Shown here one piece after another: positions 47,939-56,583 of a stretch of 58,545 nt of DNA. The stretch's first letter is position 1, and the number at the start of each line of letters is the position of its first letter. The stretch covers positions 1-58,545 of the forward strand of contig CADADB010000016.1 of NCBI GenBank assembly GCA_902786595.1, read 5' to 3'. The notes under the pieces were generated by a model, which saw only the letters and a program-made list of their open reading frames with translations, was not told the origin of the DNA and made no database searches. This DNA comes from an uncultured Bacteroidota bacterium (lineage in GTDB: Bacteria; Bacteroidota; Bacteroidia; Bacteroidales; WCHB1-69). Position numbers and translations under genes: made by a program.

Positions 47939-48079
47939 TTAGTTCATGTTGTTCGGGTTATCCGCCGGCATGTTGTAAGTATAATGGCCGTAAGCAGCGC
48001 AACGGTGCTGGGTGTCACATGCCGAAAAAATCAGGACTGACCCTAAAATCAAAATACCTATAGCAATAATTTTTTTCAT
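47939..48079 (-). CDS. Very small lipoprotein (46 residues)
   Basis: The peptide starts MKKIIAIGILILGSVLIFSAC, with a lipobox FSAC at Cys21, followed by only 25 mature residues, including a second Cys (QHRCAAYGHYTYN) and an Asn-rich end. It has its own -7 box 25 nt upstream and heads the operon with the outer-membrane protein gene. Similar tiny lipoproteins are common in Bacteroidota and often missed. Function unknown; an outer-membrane accessory subunit is a guess. Confidence 0.75.
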   Translation of the reverse strand: MKKIIAIGILILGSVLIFSACDTQHRCAAYGHYTYNMPADNPNNMN

Positions 48080-48104
48080 TTTCTGTCGTTTTTTTATCAA
48101 ACGG

Positions 48105-48112
48105 CAAAAATA
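48105..48112 (-). promoter_or_regulatory. -7 box of the lipoprotein/OMP/S41/ligase operon
   Basis: On the minus strand TATTTTTG followed by C, 25 nt before the start codon at 48079. Confidence 0.6.
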
Positions 48113-48203
48113 CGATTTTATTGGTAATGATTCATTTTTTTTATTGTGGAAAATCATCATTTTGAAACCACATTTTTTGAAGGGGAAACTGGGACAAAAA
48201 TAG

Positions 48204-48211
48204 TATTTTTG
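48204..48211 (+). promoter_or_regulatory. -7 box of the 48234 lipoprotein gene
   Basis: TATTTTTG followed by C matches TAnnTTTG, 22 nt before the ATG at 48234. The 90-nt gap to the opposing promoter shows only A/T-rich sequence. Confidence 0.6.
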
Positions 48212-48233
48212 CAGCTGTTTAAAAAGTGAGAAT

Positions 48234-48956
48234 ATGAAATGGATAGCTAAAATCATATCGGTGTTCTTGGTGATTGCTTGGACTTCGGTGACGGTTTCGT
48301 GCAACCGAGGCGAAGGTCCTGGCGGCACGGGCAGCATCGAAGGCACTGTTTATAAGGTGTTGCATCCCGATGACAATTACAATTTAGAGACCGACACGGT
48401 GCTGGCCGTCAAGGAGGATGTCTTTCTGGTATATGGTACGCAGCGGTTTTATGGCGACGATGAAGAGACCGATCACACGGGTTTTTATCAGTTCAAGTAT
48501 CTTCGACCGGGAACATATACGGTTTATGCCTATTCTACTTTGGCAAGCGGGGAGCGTACCGCTGTTTCGCAAACTGTTGAGGTTCAGCGCGGCAAAGCCA
48601 CTGCTGCCCCTGTTATCTATATTCACGAAGGAAAAGCATACGGCACCTCCATAGTGAAAGGGCATGTTTGGGCGTATTACATCGACAAGAACGGCAATGT
48701 AATCTCGCAGGGCTGGGCATACGGACAGCGCATGTACATACAGCGGCAGGGGGAGGATTTCCCTTGCGATGACGTTCGTGTGGGCATAGATGGAGTTTTC
48801 GCCTTCCAAAAGCTATCTCCCGGTTACTACACTGTCTTCACATTCGGCGAGGACGAGGATGAAATCCCTTCTGTCGTTTCCCAAACCATCTCTGTGACAG
48901 GGACCGACCAAATCTATTGGCTTTCGGACACGATGAGAGTGAATGTTAAGCCGTGA
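48234..48956 (+). CDS. Lipoprotein with two Ig-like (carboxypeptidase-regulatory/SpaA-type) domains
   Basis: 240 residues. The signal ends in lipobox VTVSC (Cys23). Two beta-sandwich repeats follow: residues about 33-125 (GSIEGTVYKVL ... YQFKYLRPGTYTVYAYS) and about 140-240 (VKGHVWAYYID ... FAFQKLSPGYYTVFTFG). The F..L.PG.Y.V pattern is typical of prealbumin-like folds. It would be anchored in a membrane and face the periplasm or outside. Specific function unknown. The stop codon merges into an octamer repeat. A downstream gap of 134 nt separates it from the polyphosphate cluster. Confidence 0.82.
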   Translation: MKWIAKIISVFLVIAWTSVTVSCNRGEGPGGTGSIEGTVYKVLHPDDNYNLETDTVLAVKEDVFLVYGTQRFYGDDEETDHTGFYQFKYLRPGTYTVYAYSTLASGERTAVSQTVEVQRGKATAAPVIYIHEGKAYGTSIVKGHVWAYYIDKNGNVISQGWAYGQRMYIQRQGEDFPCDDVRVGIDGVFAFQKLSPGYYTVFTFGEDEDEIPSVVSQTISVTGTDQIYWLSDTMRVNVKP

Positions 48957-48999
48957 GACGATGAAACGATGAGACGATGAGACGATGAGGCGATGATAA
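48955..48999. repeat. Tandem octamer repeat GAGACGAT
   Basis: Six near-identical eight-base units (GAGACGAT with single changes) start at the lipoprotein stop codon. Unlike the other arrays the unit is eight bases. The rest of the gap up to 49090 shows no strong hairpin or -7 box. Confidence 0.8.
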
Positions 49000-49090
49000 G
49001 AAGATGAAGGGTAGGATGATACGAAAGTCATAAATGATACGTTTAACGTCAATTGTAAAATTGAAATTTGAAGGAAAAACAAACGAATAA

Positions 49091-49492
49091 ATGAAAAAGA
49101 TAATCATTCTGTTGGGTTGTGTTTTATTCTGTGTGTCAGTCACTTTCGGGCAGAATACCGAGAAGAGGGAGCAACGGAAAAACATGACGGTGAAGACGTG
49201 GAAAACGCCTGTCAAGGGGACTAAGTATTTGGACCATGTGACCAAATATGATGCCAAGGGACGAAAAACGGAGGAAATTGAGTACAATTCCTCCAGTATG
49301 ACGGCCCGAATCACCTATGAGTATGACGCAAACGACCGCGTGGTGCGCGAAGTGGTCTATGACGCGCATAACAAGGCCTCCCGTATTCACAAGATTGAGT
49401 ATAATGCTGACGGAACCAAAAAACGGCAGTTGAACTACAACGCTAAAGGCAACCTTTTGTCTGTCAGGGAATACGAATACATTCGAAAGTGA
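49091..49492 (+). CDS. Small secreted protein with YD-type repeats
   Basis: 133 residues with a signal peptide ending VSVTFGQ. The mature part holds about four short repeats of the Y-D/N-A-x-G/N-x type (YDAKGRKTEEIEYN, YEYDANDRVVREVVYD, YNADGTKKRQLNYN, YNAKGNLLSVREYE), resembling the beta-strand repeats of RHS/YD proteins, though too short for a full shell. It overlaps the polyphosphate polymerase gene by one base (TGATG), so translation is probably coupled. The role is unknown; context suggests an envelope part of the same cluster. Confidence 0.8.
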   Translation: MKKIIILLGCVLFCVSVTFGQNTEKREQRKNMTVKTWKTPVKGTKYLDHVTKYDAKGRKTEEIEYNSSSMTARITYEYDANDRVVREVVYDAHNKASRIHKIEYNADGTKKRQLNYNAKGNLLSVREYEYIRK

Positions 49493-50280
49493 TGGAGGAG
49501 CTGGAAAACATCTTGCAGTCGATGTCCTCTATCTCGTTGGAGGAGATGAGCGCCGTGAAGCTGATGAACCGCGTGGACAGCAAGTTTCCGATGAACAGGG
49601 AAACGCTGTTGCGTATGTCATCGAGGTGGGGCGAGCATTTCTATGTGCAAGAGCATGAAGGTCAGCGTATTGCGCATTACCGTTCCCTCTATTTCGACAC
49701 GCCGGATGCCATCACTTACACGATGCATCACAACCGCAGATTACGCCGGCAGAAGATTCGCCAGCGTATCTATGTGGATTCCAATCTCGCCTTTTTGGAG
49801 ATCAAAAACAAGAAAAACACCGGGCGCACTAAGAAAAAGCGCATCCCTATTCCGGTTGAACAATGGGGAGAGATCTATTCCACCCCGGAGTCCACTGATT
49901 TCATCCGCGAGAAGGTGTGGGTGACGGATCAGCCCTTGACTCCGCGTTTGGAGAACGCATTTCAGCGGATTACACTAGTGAACAAAGCCAAAACCGAGCG
50001 CATCACTATTGATTTCGGAATCCGGTTTCACAATTGGCTGAGCGGTTGCGATGCGGATGTTTCCGATTTGGTCATCGTGGAGGTGAAACAGGACGGCACG
50101 TTGCCTTCCAAATTCAAGGATTTCTTGCGAGACGCCCGCGTGAAAAAGAAGGGGTTGAGCAAATATTGTCTTGGGATGCTCCTCACTGATGAACATCTGA
50201 AATACAATCGTTTTAAGAATAAAATACGTTATGTCAATAAGTTAACGGATAAGAATTATAAAATTAAATCGTTGGAATAA
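49492..50280 (+). CDS. VTC-domain polyphosphate polymerase
   Basis: 262 residues from the ATG at 49492, which overlaps the previous stop. The sequence fits the VTC catalytic tunnel fold: KLMNRVDSKFPM, RSLYFDTPD, the basic RRLRRQKIRQRIY, FLEIKNKKNTGRTKKKRIP, RITIDFGIRF and the metal-binding VIVEVKQDG. The domain uses ATP to make polyphosphate in yeast VTC4; bacterial relatives are assigned the same reaction by homology. It is soluble here and is followed without a gap by a DUF4956 membrane protein, its usual genomic partner. Confidence 0.9.
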   Translation: MEELENILQSMSSISLEEMSAVKLMNRVDSKFPMNRETLLRMSSRWGEHFYVQEHEGQRIAHYRSLYFDTPDAITYTMHHNRRLRRQKIRQRIYVDSNLAFLEIKNKKNTGRTKKKRIPIPVEQWGEIYSTPESTDFIREKVWVTDQPLTPRLENAFQRITLVNKAKTERITIDFGIRFHNWLSGCDADVSDLVIVEVKQDGTLPSKFKDFLRDARVKKKGLSKYCLGMLLTDEHLKYNRFKNKIRYVNKLTDKNYKIKSLE

Positions 50281-50996
50281 TGTTACAATTTGATTCAGAT
50301 TTGTTTGACCCTTCCATAGCAAGCGAGTTTGCTGAGGACGGCCCCGGGCTTTTCGGAATCCCGTGGTTTGACGGTCCGAGCTTATGGCAGATGCTCTTTC
50401 GCTTTGCCATTAACTTGGTGGTTTGCTGGCTGATTGTCGGGTTGCTGTATTACCGTAAAAGCAAACGTCGCGACTACTATTTCACGTTCATGCTGTTCAG
50501 CATCACGATTTTCTTCCTGATTTTCCTGATGGACAACGTGAAAGTGCAGATTGGTTTCGCTTTGGGATTGTTCGCCATTTTCGGGATGATACGATACCGT
50601 ACCGAGACGGTGCCGATCCGCGAGATGACCTACCTCTTCGTGGTGGTAGGCATTTCCGTCATCAACGGTTTGGCCATGACGGTAAGTTACACCGAATTAA
50701 TCGTCACCAATGTGCTCATCGTGTTGGCTGTCTGGTTGTTCGAAACAATTCACCGCAAAACTCATTTGGAGTGCAAAATCATTGTCTATGAGAAGGTCGC
50801 TTTGGCGCACGCGGACCGCGAGAACGAATTGATGGCGGACTTGAAATTGCGCACCGGATTGGATATCAAACGGTTGGAAGTGGGTCATATCGACTATCTC
50901 AAGGATATCGCCTATGTGAAAATATACTATGCCTCCGACAAACCGGCGAATACAGTGAATGAGCTTTTGAAGGTGAAGAAGGACAACTTCTTTTAG
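50280..50996 (+). CDS. DUF4956 membrane protein, partner of the VTC polymerase
   Basis: 238 residues. After about 35 polar residues come four predicted membrane segments (about 38-140), then a soluble C-terminal domain (140-238; CKIIVYEKVALAHADREN). GMIRYRTETVPIREMTYLF between the segments is the family hallmark. DUF4956 genes commonly adjoin VTC-domain genes, so a membrane anchor or a polyphosphate channel analogous to yeast VTC is plausible but unproven. Its ATG overlaps the upstream TAA by one base. Confidence 0.87.
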   Translation: MLQFDSDLFDPSIASEFAEDGPGLFGIPWFDGPSLWQMLFRFAINLVVCWLIVGLLYYRKSKRRDYYFTFMLFSITIFFLIFLMDNVKVQIGFALGLFAIFGMIRYRTETVPIREMTYLFVVVGISVINGLAMTVSYTELIVTNVLIVLAVWLFETIHRKTHLECKIIVYEKVALAHADRENELMADLKLRTGLDIKRLEVGHIDYLKDIAYVKIYYASDKPANTVNELLKVKKDNFF

Positions 50997-51008
50997 CGAT
51001 GAAAGACG

Positions 51009-51686
51009 ATGAATATCAGGCAAATCATATTGTTGGGCTTTTCGTTGTTTGTGTGCGTTTGTGCGAGTGCGCAGACGTTCTCAACAGGCGGGGTGATTGG
51101 TGCGGATTATGAGTTAAAAATCCTAAAAGGGTGGCATTTCACCGTGGAAGGGGATCTTCGTTTCGACCATAATTTCACTCATTACAACCGCGCAAAGCTG
51201 GGAGTTGGAACGGATTACTCCTTTTGGCGGAAACGGATGAAGATCGGGGTGGAGTACAGTTTCCTGAGCTACCACGACAGGGAAGACCAATTGTTTGACA
51301 ATCGTCACAGAATCAAAGGGTTCGTCTCCATTGCGCCGAAGTTCGGTAATTGGAAGGTGGGGTGGCGCTGCATGGCGCAGACCACTTTCCGGGACAAGCG
51401 TTACGGTCCTTACAGGTTCAATCCGAAAACATATCTTCGTAACAGACTGTCGGTTGCTTGGTCAATTCCACAAACTGACCTGAAGCTGCATTTTTCGGAG
51501 GAGTTCTGGTGGCGGCTCTACAAGCCCGGCGACAATATCATTGACCAATTGCGCACGATTGCTGGATTAGAGTACAGCATCAACAAACGCCATGCGCTGG
51601 ACTTTTTTGTGCGCAGCGACAATGAAATCCAAGTTAAAAATCCTGAAAATGTGCTATACTTCGGTGTGGCTTATTCGTTTAAATAA
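51009..51686 (+). CDS. DUF2490 outer-membrane beta-barrel protein
   Basis: 225 residues with a signal peptide ending CVCASAQ. The mature part is made of alternating strands rich in Tyr, Phe, Trp and Arg (HFTVEGDLRFDHNF, RMKIGVEYSFLSYHD, WKVGWRCMAQTTFRD) and ends with the aromatic strand VLYFGVAYSFK, typical for barrel insertion. It fits DUF2490. It lies 12 nt after DUF4956 and 1 nt before the MscS gene, so it belongs to the same operon. Confidence 0.88.
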   Translation: MNIRQIILLGFSLFVCVCASAQTFSTGGVIGADYELKILKGWHFTVEGDLRFDHNFTHYNRAKLGVGTDYSFWRKRMKIGVEYSFLSYHDREDQLFDNRHRIKGFVSIAPKFGNWKVGWRCMAQTTFRDKRYGPYRFNPKTYLRNRLSVAWSIPQTDLKLHFSEEFWWRLYKPGDNIIDQLRTIAGLEYSINKRHALDFFVRSDNEIQVKNPENVLYFGVAYSFK

Positions 51687-51687
51687 T

Positions 51688-52542
51688 ATGGAAAAAACAA
51701 ATGTAACCACTTGGGAGTCTTTTGCTTCTGGAGCGAAGCAGTTTTTGAATGACATCGTGTTCCAGTATGTGCCGAAACTGATTTTGGCTGCCATCGTGCT
51801 GTTTGTGGGTTGGAAACTCATCAACCTGCTCAACAAGGCGATGAAGCGTACTTATGACCGACATAAAGTTGATCCCTCGCTGCAGGACTTCCTGCACTCT
51901 TTGATCGACATCATCCTGAAGGTACTGCTCGTGATTACCGCAATGGGTATCATGGGCATCCAGATGACCTCGTTTATAGCCATTCTTGGTGCGGCGGGTG
52001 TGGCTATCGGCATGGGGTTGCAGGGCACCTTGCAGAATTTCGCGGGCGGTGTCATCATTCTGCTGCTCAAACCGTTCAGAGTGGGCGATTACATTGAACA
52101 GGGCTCGTATGCCGGTTTCGTGGAGAGCATCCAGATTTTCAATACCACTTTGCGCACCTATGATGCCCGCAAGATTATCGTGCCGAATACCGAACTGGCC
52201 ACCAAGTCGCTGGTCAACCACTTCAACCTGCCGCAACGTCGGGTGGCCATTGATGTGGGGCTGGCATACGGCATGTCGGTGGAGAAGGCCAAAGAGGTGA
52301 TGTTGCGGGTGGCCGCCGAGAATCCGTTGGTGCTGAATGAACCCAAAGCCCCGTTTGCCACGTTGGAAAATTTCGGAGACAGCTCCCTCAACATGCGCCT
52401 CTACGCATGGACGCTCCCCGAAAACTACTGGTCCACCCTCTATTCCCTCAACGAAGGGATTTATAACGCATTCCGTAAAGAGGGACTGGAGATTCCGTTC
52501 AACCAGATGGATGTGCATATCAAGAATGAAGAAAAGCAATAG
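51688..52542 (+). CDS. MscS-family small-conductance mechanosensitive channel
   Basis: 284 residues from the ATG at 51688, one base after the DUF2490 stop; an in-frame extension to 51592 lies within that gene and is unlikely. Three membrane segments (about 25-125) lead to the pore helix AILGAAGVAIGMGLQGTLQN and FAGGVIILLLKPFRVGDYIE, followed by the beta domain (IVPNTELATKSLVNHF) and the alpha/beta cytoplasmic vestibule. It releases small solutes on hypo-osmotic shock. Its place at the end of the polyphosphate cluster is unusual and may link osmotic control to polyphosphate synthesis. Confidence 0.93.
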   Translation: MEKTNVTTWESFASGAKQFLNDIVFQYVPKLILAAIVLFVGWKLINLLNKAMKRTYDRHKVDPSLQDFLHSLIDIILKVLLVITAMGIMGIQMTSFIAILGAAGVAIGMGLQGTLQNFAGGVIILLLKPFRVGDYIEQGSYAGFVESIQIFNTTLRTYDARKIIVPNTELATKSLVNHFNLPQRRVAIDVGLAYGMSVEKAKEVMLRVAAENPLVLNEPKAPFATLENFGDSSLNMRLYAWTLPENYWSTLYSLNEGIYNAFRKEGLEIPFNQMDVHIKNEEKQ

Positions 52543-52560
52543 CCAAAAGACAAAAAATAG

Positions 52561-52568
52561 TATTTTTG
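52561..52568 (+). promoter_or_regulatory. -7 box of the rbfA operon
   Basis: TATTTTTG followed by CC matches TAnnTTTG, 20 nt before the ATG at 52588. Confidence 0.65.
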
Positions 52569-52587
52569 CCGTCCAAAATTGTTAACG

Positions 52588-52923
52588 ATGAATACGACAA
52601 GACAACAGAAAATCTCAGCTATGCTGCAGCGTGAGCTGGCGAATATCTTCCTTGTAGATAGCCGCAATATTTACAAATGCATGATCACTGTGACGAAGGT
52701 GACGATTACTTCTGACCTTTCCATCGCACGTGCGTATCTCAGTATCTATAATGCACAAGATAAAGAAGTGATTATCAGTTTGATAAAAGAAAACACAAAA
52801 GATATACGCTATCGTCTCGGCCAGCAAATACGCAACCAGTTGCGAGTGGTGCCGACCTTGGAGTTTTTCTTGGACGATACACTCGACTATCTGGAGCATA
52901 TTGACGAACTTTTGAAGAAATAG
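52588..52923 (+). CDS. rbfA: Ribosome-binding factor A
   Basis: 111 residues from the ATG at 52588, the usual length. RbfA is a KH-fold protein that assists late 16S rRNA and 30S maturation. The typical parts are TRQQKISAMLQRELANIF, VTITSDLSIARAYLSIY and the closing VPTLEFFLDDTLDYLEHID. It starts the rbfA-permease-porZ-recO run; its TAG overlaps the next gene's GTG. Confidence 0.93.
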   Translation: MNTTRQQKISAMLQRELANIFLVDSRNIYKCMITVTKVTITSDLSIARAYLSIYNAQDKEVIISLIKENTKDIRYRLGQQIRNQLRVVPTLEFFLDDTLDYLEHIDELLKK

Positions 52924-54170
52924 TGTCCCAGAAAGCGCATAATACGGCTTTTTTTCTGGCGTGGCGGTATCTTTTTTCCAAAAAAGAGCACAATATTATC
53001 AACGTCATCTCAGGAATCTCCATGATAGGTATCATGGTGAGCACTGCTGCCTTGGTCGTGGTGCTCTCTGTGTTCAATGGTATGAGCGACATCATCGGAG
53101 GGTGGTTCAACGCGTTGCATGCCGACTACGAGGTCACCCTGCGTGAGGGGAAATCGTTTGCTGTGGATAGTTTCCCCATCAAGCAACTCCAGGAAATTCC
53201 CGATGTGAAGCAGGTCAATGAGATCGTGTGCGATCTTTCGCTGGCGAACTACGACAACCGTCAGGAATTGCTGTATCTCAAAGGAGTGCCCGATAATTAT
53301 CTCAAAAACAATCATTTTGAGAAAATGCTGATAGATGGTGACACTGCCTTGTGGAAGATTCAGGAGCCATGTGCCATTTTCGGTACAGGAGCTGCCGGTA
53401 AGCTGGAAATCAATCTGTTAAGCTATAATCTGGTCAAATTGTATTATCCCAAGAGGACGAAGAAAAACTTTGCCAATGCTGCTGATGCCTTTAACACCCA
53501 GTATCTGATTCCCAACGGCGTTCTCTGTACGAATACCAATTACGACGAAAACTACATTTTCTGTCCGATTGAGTTTGTACGCAAGCTGATGAACTATGAA
53601 GGCGAGGTGACCTCTATCGAAATCCAGCTGAAGGAGGGAGCGAATGCGGAAAAATGCCGGGCGAAAATCATGTCCGTGATTGGCGACAAGTATCGTCTGA
53701 AGAACATTTACGAACAAGAAGAGTCGTTGTATAAGACCATGAAGTCTGAAAAGTTTGTTATATACCTGATTTTGGTCTTCATACTGATTTTGGCGGCTTT
53801 CAATATCATCGGGGCGTTGGGAATGCTGATTTTGGAGAAAAAGACCGATACCGCCGTGCTGTTTAGCATGGGGGCGTCCAAATCGTTGATACAAAGAGTG
53901 TTCGTGTTTGAGGGACTGTTGGTTTCTGCTTTGGGCGGCTTGGCCGGGACTATTCTAGGGGCGTTGATTTGTCTGTTGCAACAGACGTTCCATATCGTCA
54001 AGCTGGGCGGTGGCGGCGCACATTACATCATCCCCTATTATCCAGTGCAAATAAGGTTGACGGATCTGCTGATAGTGCTTTTTACCATACTGATAATCAG
54101 TCTGTTGACATCGATAATTCCAGCTTATAATTTGAAAAAATCCAATCTGTACCGAAATACCGCATTATGA
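52923..54170 (+). CDS. LolC/E-like ABC transporter permease (FtsX/MacB family)
   Basis: 415 residues starting at a GTG that overlaps the rbfA stop. The layout is one N-terminal membrane helix (about 20-50; NVISGISMIGIMVSTAALVV), a large periplasmic domain (about 55-275), and three C-terminal helices with the FtsX pattern (LILVFILILAAFNIIGALGM, EKKTDTAVLFSMGAS, FVFEGLLVSALGGLAGTI). LolC/E relatives extract lipoproteins from the inner membrane for carriage to the outer membrane. The ATPase partner is not in this window. The next gene (porZ) overlaps by four bases (ATGA). Confidence 0.88.
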   Translation: MSQKAHNTAFFLAWRYLFSKKEHNIINVISGISMIGIMVSTAALVVVLSVFNGMSDIIGGWFNALHADYEVTLREGKSFAVDSFPIKQLQEIPDVKQVNEIVCDLSLANYDNRQELLYLKGVPDNYLKNNHFEKMLIDGDTALWKIQEPCAIFGTGAAGKLEINLLSYNLVKLYYPKRTKKNFANAADAFNTQYLIPNGVLCTNTNYDENYIFCPIEFVRKLMNYEGEVTSIEIQLKEGANAEKCRAKIMSVIGDKYRLKNIYEQEESLYKTMKSEKFVIYLILVFILILAAFNIIGALGMLILEKKTDTAVLFSMGASKSLIQRVFVFEGLLVSALGGLAGTILGALICLLQQTFHIVKLGGGGAHYIIPYYPVQIRLTDLLIVLFTILIISLLTSIIPAYNLKKSNLYRNTAL

Positions 54171-56518
54171 AAAAATACCTGATCGTCTTTCTCTTTTCTT
54201 CTCTGGCGTTGTGGGTTTCCGCGCAAACGGCGATAGGGGAGTTCCACGCCCATATTTCGATGAATAAGTTCCTTTCGGTAGCTTGTGACAATGAGACCGT
54301 TTATGCAGCCACCGACAACGGGCTTATGTTATTGGACAAAAGCTCTTTGGATGAGCAAAATCCGCAACTCTCTTCATGGACAAAGGTGGATGGTCTTTCG
54401 GATATTGATATTGTGAAGATTCATGGCGACAGACGAAACAATGTGTTGATTATCTGTTACAGCAATGGGAATATTGACATGATTCGCGAAGACAAGCTGA
54501 TCAATTTGCGTGATGTTAAGGACAAGTCGCTAAGCGGTTCCAAGCGCTTGAAAAGTTGCAGAGTATTTGGTGACAAGGCATATCTGGTGTATCCTTTCGG
54601 GATTGTGATTGTGGACATGAACGAGTTTGTGATTACGGATACGTGGTTCACCAAGCGAGATAACCAGCAGGTTATTCCGACAGATGTGGCAATAGGAAAT
54701 CAAAGATACTATGTTTCCACTTCGGTGGGTCTGTTCAGCATTCCGGTTTCTTCGTGGGTGGTTTCGGATTTTAACCAATGGGAAGAGGTAAATTCATGGA
54801 ACATCTCCCAACTGACGTATAATGCCGGCAACCTTTTTGTGGTGAAGGAACATAATGCTGCGATGCAAGGAGCTTACGACTCATTGTTTGTGTTATCGTC
54901 AGACGGGTGGGCCTTTACGGGGAAAAACAGTGTTTACATCCCATATTTGGCTAGCCAGGGGGACACGCTGGAGGTTTGTTACTGGGATGGGGTGGAACTT
55001 CTGGATTCGAATATGGAAAGGATCTTTTATTCGACATGGTATGAGAACGATTTATATCCTGATGCCCGCGATTGTGTTTTGGATGGGGATAATATTTGGG
55101 TGGCTGACCATGTTTTCGGTTTGGTCCAGAACAACATGACCTATTATTTTCGTCGATTTTTGAAGATTCCGGGTCCTTATTTTGATTATGTGGAGGGTTT
55201 GGCATCCCTAAACGGGATTGTCGCGGTTGTCCATGGTTCACGGAAGGGCTCTACGGCTTTTGCGCCGGCTTACCGTTTCCCCGCAGTCAGCTGGTATCAG
55301 AACCATCAATGGTCTTACAATAGCAACGATTTTCTGAGCTATGACACGAATCATTATTCCTACGACCTCACCACGATTGCCATCAACCCTTTGGATGAGA
55401 CGGAGTGGAGTGTGGCATCTTGGGGGAACGGTATCTTCAAATGCAAGGATCATCGCGTGGTGGCGCATTATAATGCTGCAAATTCCCCGCTGGATTCCAT
55501 CAGCAATGGATGTACGTTTGTGTCGGGACTTCAGTACGATGCGAAGGGTAATCTCTGGATGACAAACAGTTATAGCCAGAGGATGTTGAAGATGTTGGAG
55601 CCGAACGGCACGTGGCATGCGTATAACATTACCTCCGGGGTGGTGACGAATGACTTAACCGAAGTAGTGGCGGAGCATTTGCTGGTGGATTCGCACGGCT
55701 ACAAATGGGTGAATTTTCCCCGTGATGCTACGTATAACCGTTACCATCTGATTGCTTTTTCCGACAACGGCACCTACGACAATTACGGTGACGATCGGAT
55801 GGCGCGCATTGACATGAATATGGCGGCCGAGGTTAACTCTTCGTCGGTATATTGCATGGCGGAGGATTTGGATGGGGAGATTTGGATCGGAACTGACAAG
55901 GGGATAAAGGTGATTTATTATCCCGAGAAGGTCTTCACGGGGAATGCTTATCCGAGGAACATTCTGCTTGAACAGGATGGCTATGTTTCTGTTTTGTTGG
56001 AGTATGAACAGGTTACTGCTATCGCTGTCGATGGCGCCAACCGGAAATGGATTGGTACCGGCAAAGCAGGTGTCTTCTTGATGAGCGAGAATGGTCAGGA
56101 GCAGTTGTTGCATTTTACTGAGGAGGACAACCCCTTGTTTTCCAACCAGATAGAATCTATCTGTATTGATCAGCTCTCTGGCGAGGTCTTCTTCGCTACT
56201 GCCAAGGGGTTGGTGAGTTATCGCGGCACTGCGACAACAGGATTTGAGACTTACGAGGATATTCTTGTGTATCCGAATCCGGTTCCGCATGGTTATGCCG
56301 GTATGATTGCGGTAAAAGGTTTGAAATCCAATTCGTTGTGTAAGATTACGGACAGCGCAGGCCGGTTGGTTTGGCAGGGCTATAGCCATGGTGGACAGCT
56401 GGTCTGGGACGGGAAGGACTACTATGGAAATCGTCCCGCAACGGGAGTCTATTATGTGATGGCCTCCGATGAGGATGGTAAAGAGAAGATAGTGACTAAA
56501 TTTGTGTTTATTTATTAA
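54167..56518 (+). CDS. porZ: PorZ, T9SS component with two beta-propellers and a retained CTD
   Basis: 783 residues with a signal peptide ending ALWVSAQ. The body has two-component-regulator-like propeller repeats throughout (VYAATDNGLMLLD, NLWMTNSYSQ, EIWIGTDKGIKVIYYP, VFFATAKGLVSYR). The last 80 residues form a T9SS-type CTD with ILVYPNPVPHGY and ATGVYYVMA. Length, order and location next to recO fit PorZ, which in Porphyromonas gingivalis brings A-LPS to the sortase complex on the cell surface and keeps its CTD. The start overlaps the permease stop (ATGA). If it is not PorZ, it would be a two-propeller T9SS cargo. Confidence 0.85.
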   Translation: MKKYLIVFLFSSLALWVSAQTAIGEFHAHISMNKFLSVACDNETVYAATDNGLMLLDKSSLDEQNPQLSSWTKVDGLSDIDIVKIHGDRRNNVLIICYSNGNIDMIREDKLINLRDVKDKSLSGSKRLKSCRVFGDKAYLVYPFGIVIVDMNEFVITDTWFTKRDNQQVIPTDVAIGNQRYYVSTSVGLFSIPVSSWVVSDFNQWEEVNSWNISQLTYNAGNLFVVKEHNAAMQGAYDSLFVLSSDGWAFTGKNSVYIPYLASQGDTLEVCYWDGVELLDSNMERIFYSTWYENDLYPDARDCVLDGDNIWVADHVFGLVQNNMTYYFRRFLKIPGPYFDYVEGLASLNGIVAVVHGSRKGSTAFAPAYRFPAVSWYQNHQWSYNSNDFLSYDTNHYSYDLTTIAINPLDETEWSVASWGNGIFKCKDHRVVAHYNAANSPLDSISNGCTFVSGLQYDAKGNLWMTNSYSQRMLKMLEPNGTWHAYNITSGVVTNDLTEVVAEHLLVDSHGYKWVNFPRDATYNRYHLIAFSDNGTYDNYGDDRMARIDMNMAAEVNSSSVYCMAEDLDGEIWIGTDKGIKVIYYPEKVFTGNAYPRNILLEQDGYVSVLLEYEQVTAIAVDGANRKWIGTGKAGVFLMSENGQEQLLHFTEEDNPLFSNQIESICIDQLSGEVFFATAKGLVSYRGTATTGFETYEDILVYPNPVPHGYAGMIAVKGLKSNSLCKITDSAGRLVWQGYSHGGQLVWDGKDYYGNRPATGVYYVMASDEDGKEKIVTKFVFIY

Positions 56519-56556
56519 GGCAACAGGCAATAGGCAATAGGCAACAGGCAACAGGT
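56517..56556. repeat. Tandem heptamer repeat GGCAACA/GGCAATA between porZ and recO
   Basis: Five seven-base units start at the porZ stop codon. They are the reverse complement of the array at 33538 and share the opening AAGGCAACAGGCAATAG with the array at 57366. Confidence 0.8.
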
Positions 56557-56583
56557 TGCAACCATTGGTTAAAAATAGAAGAA

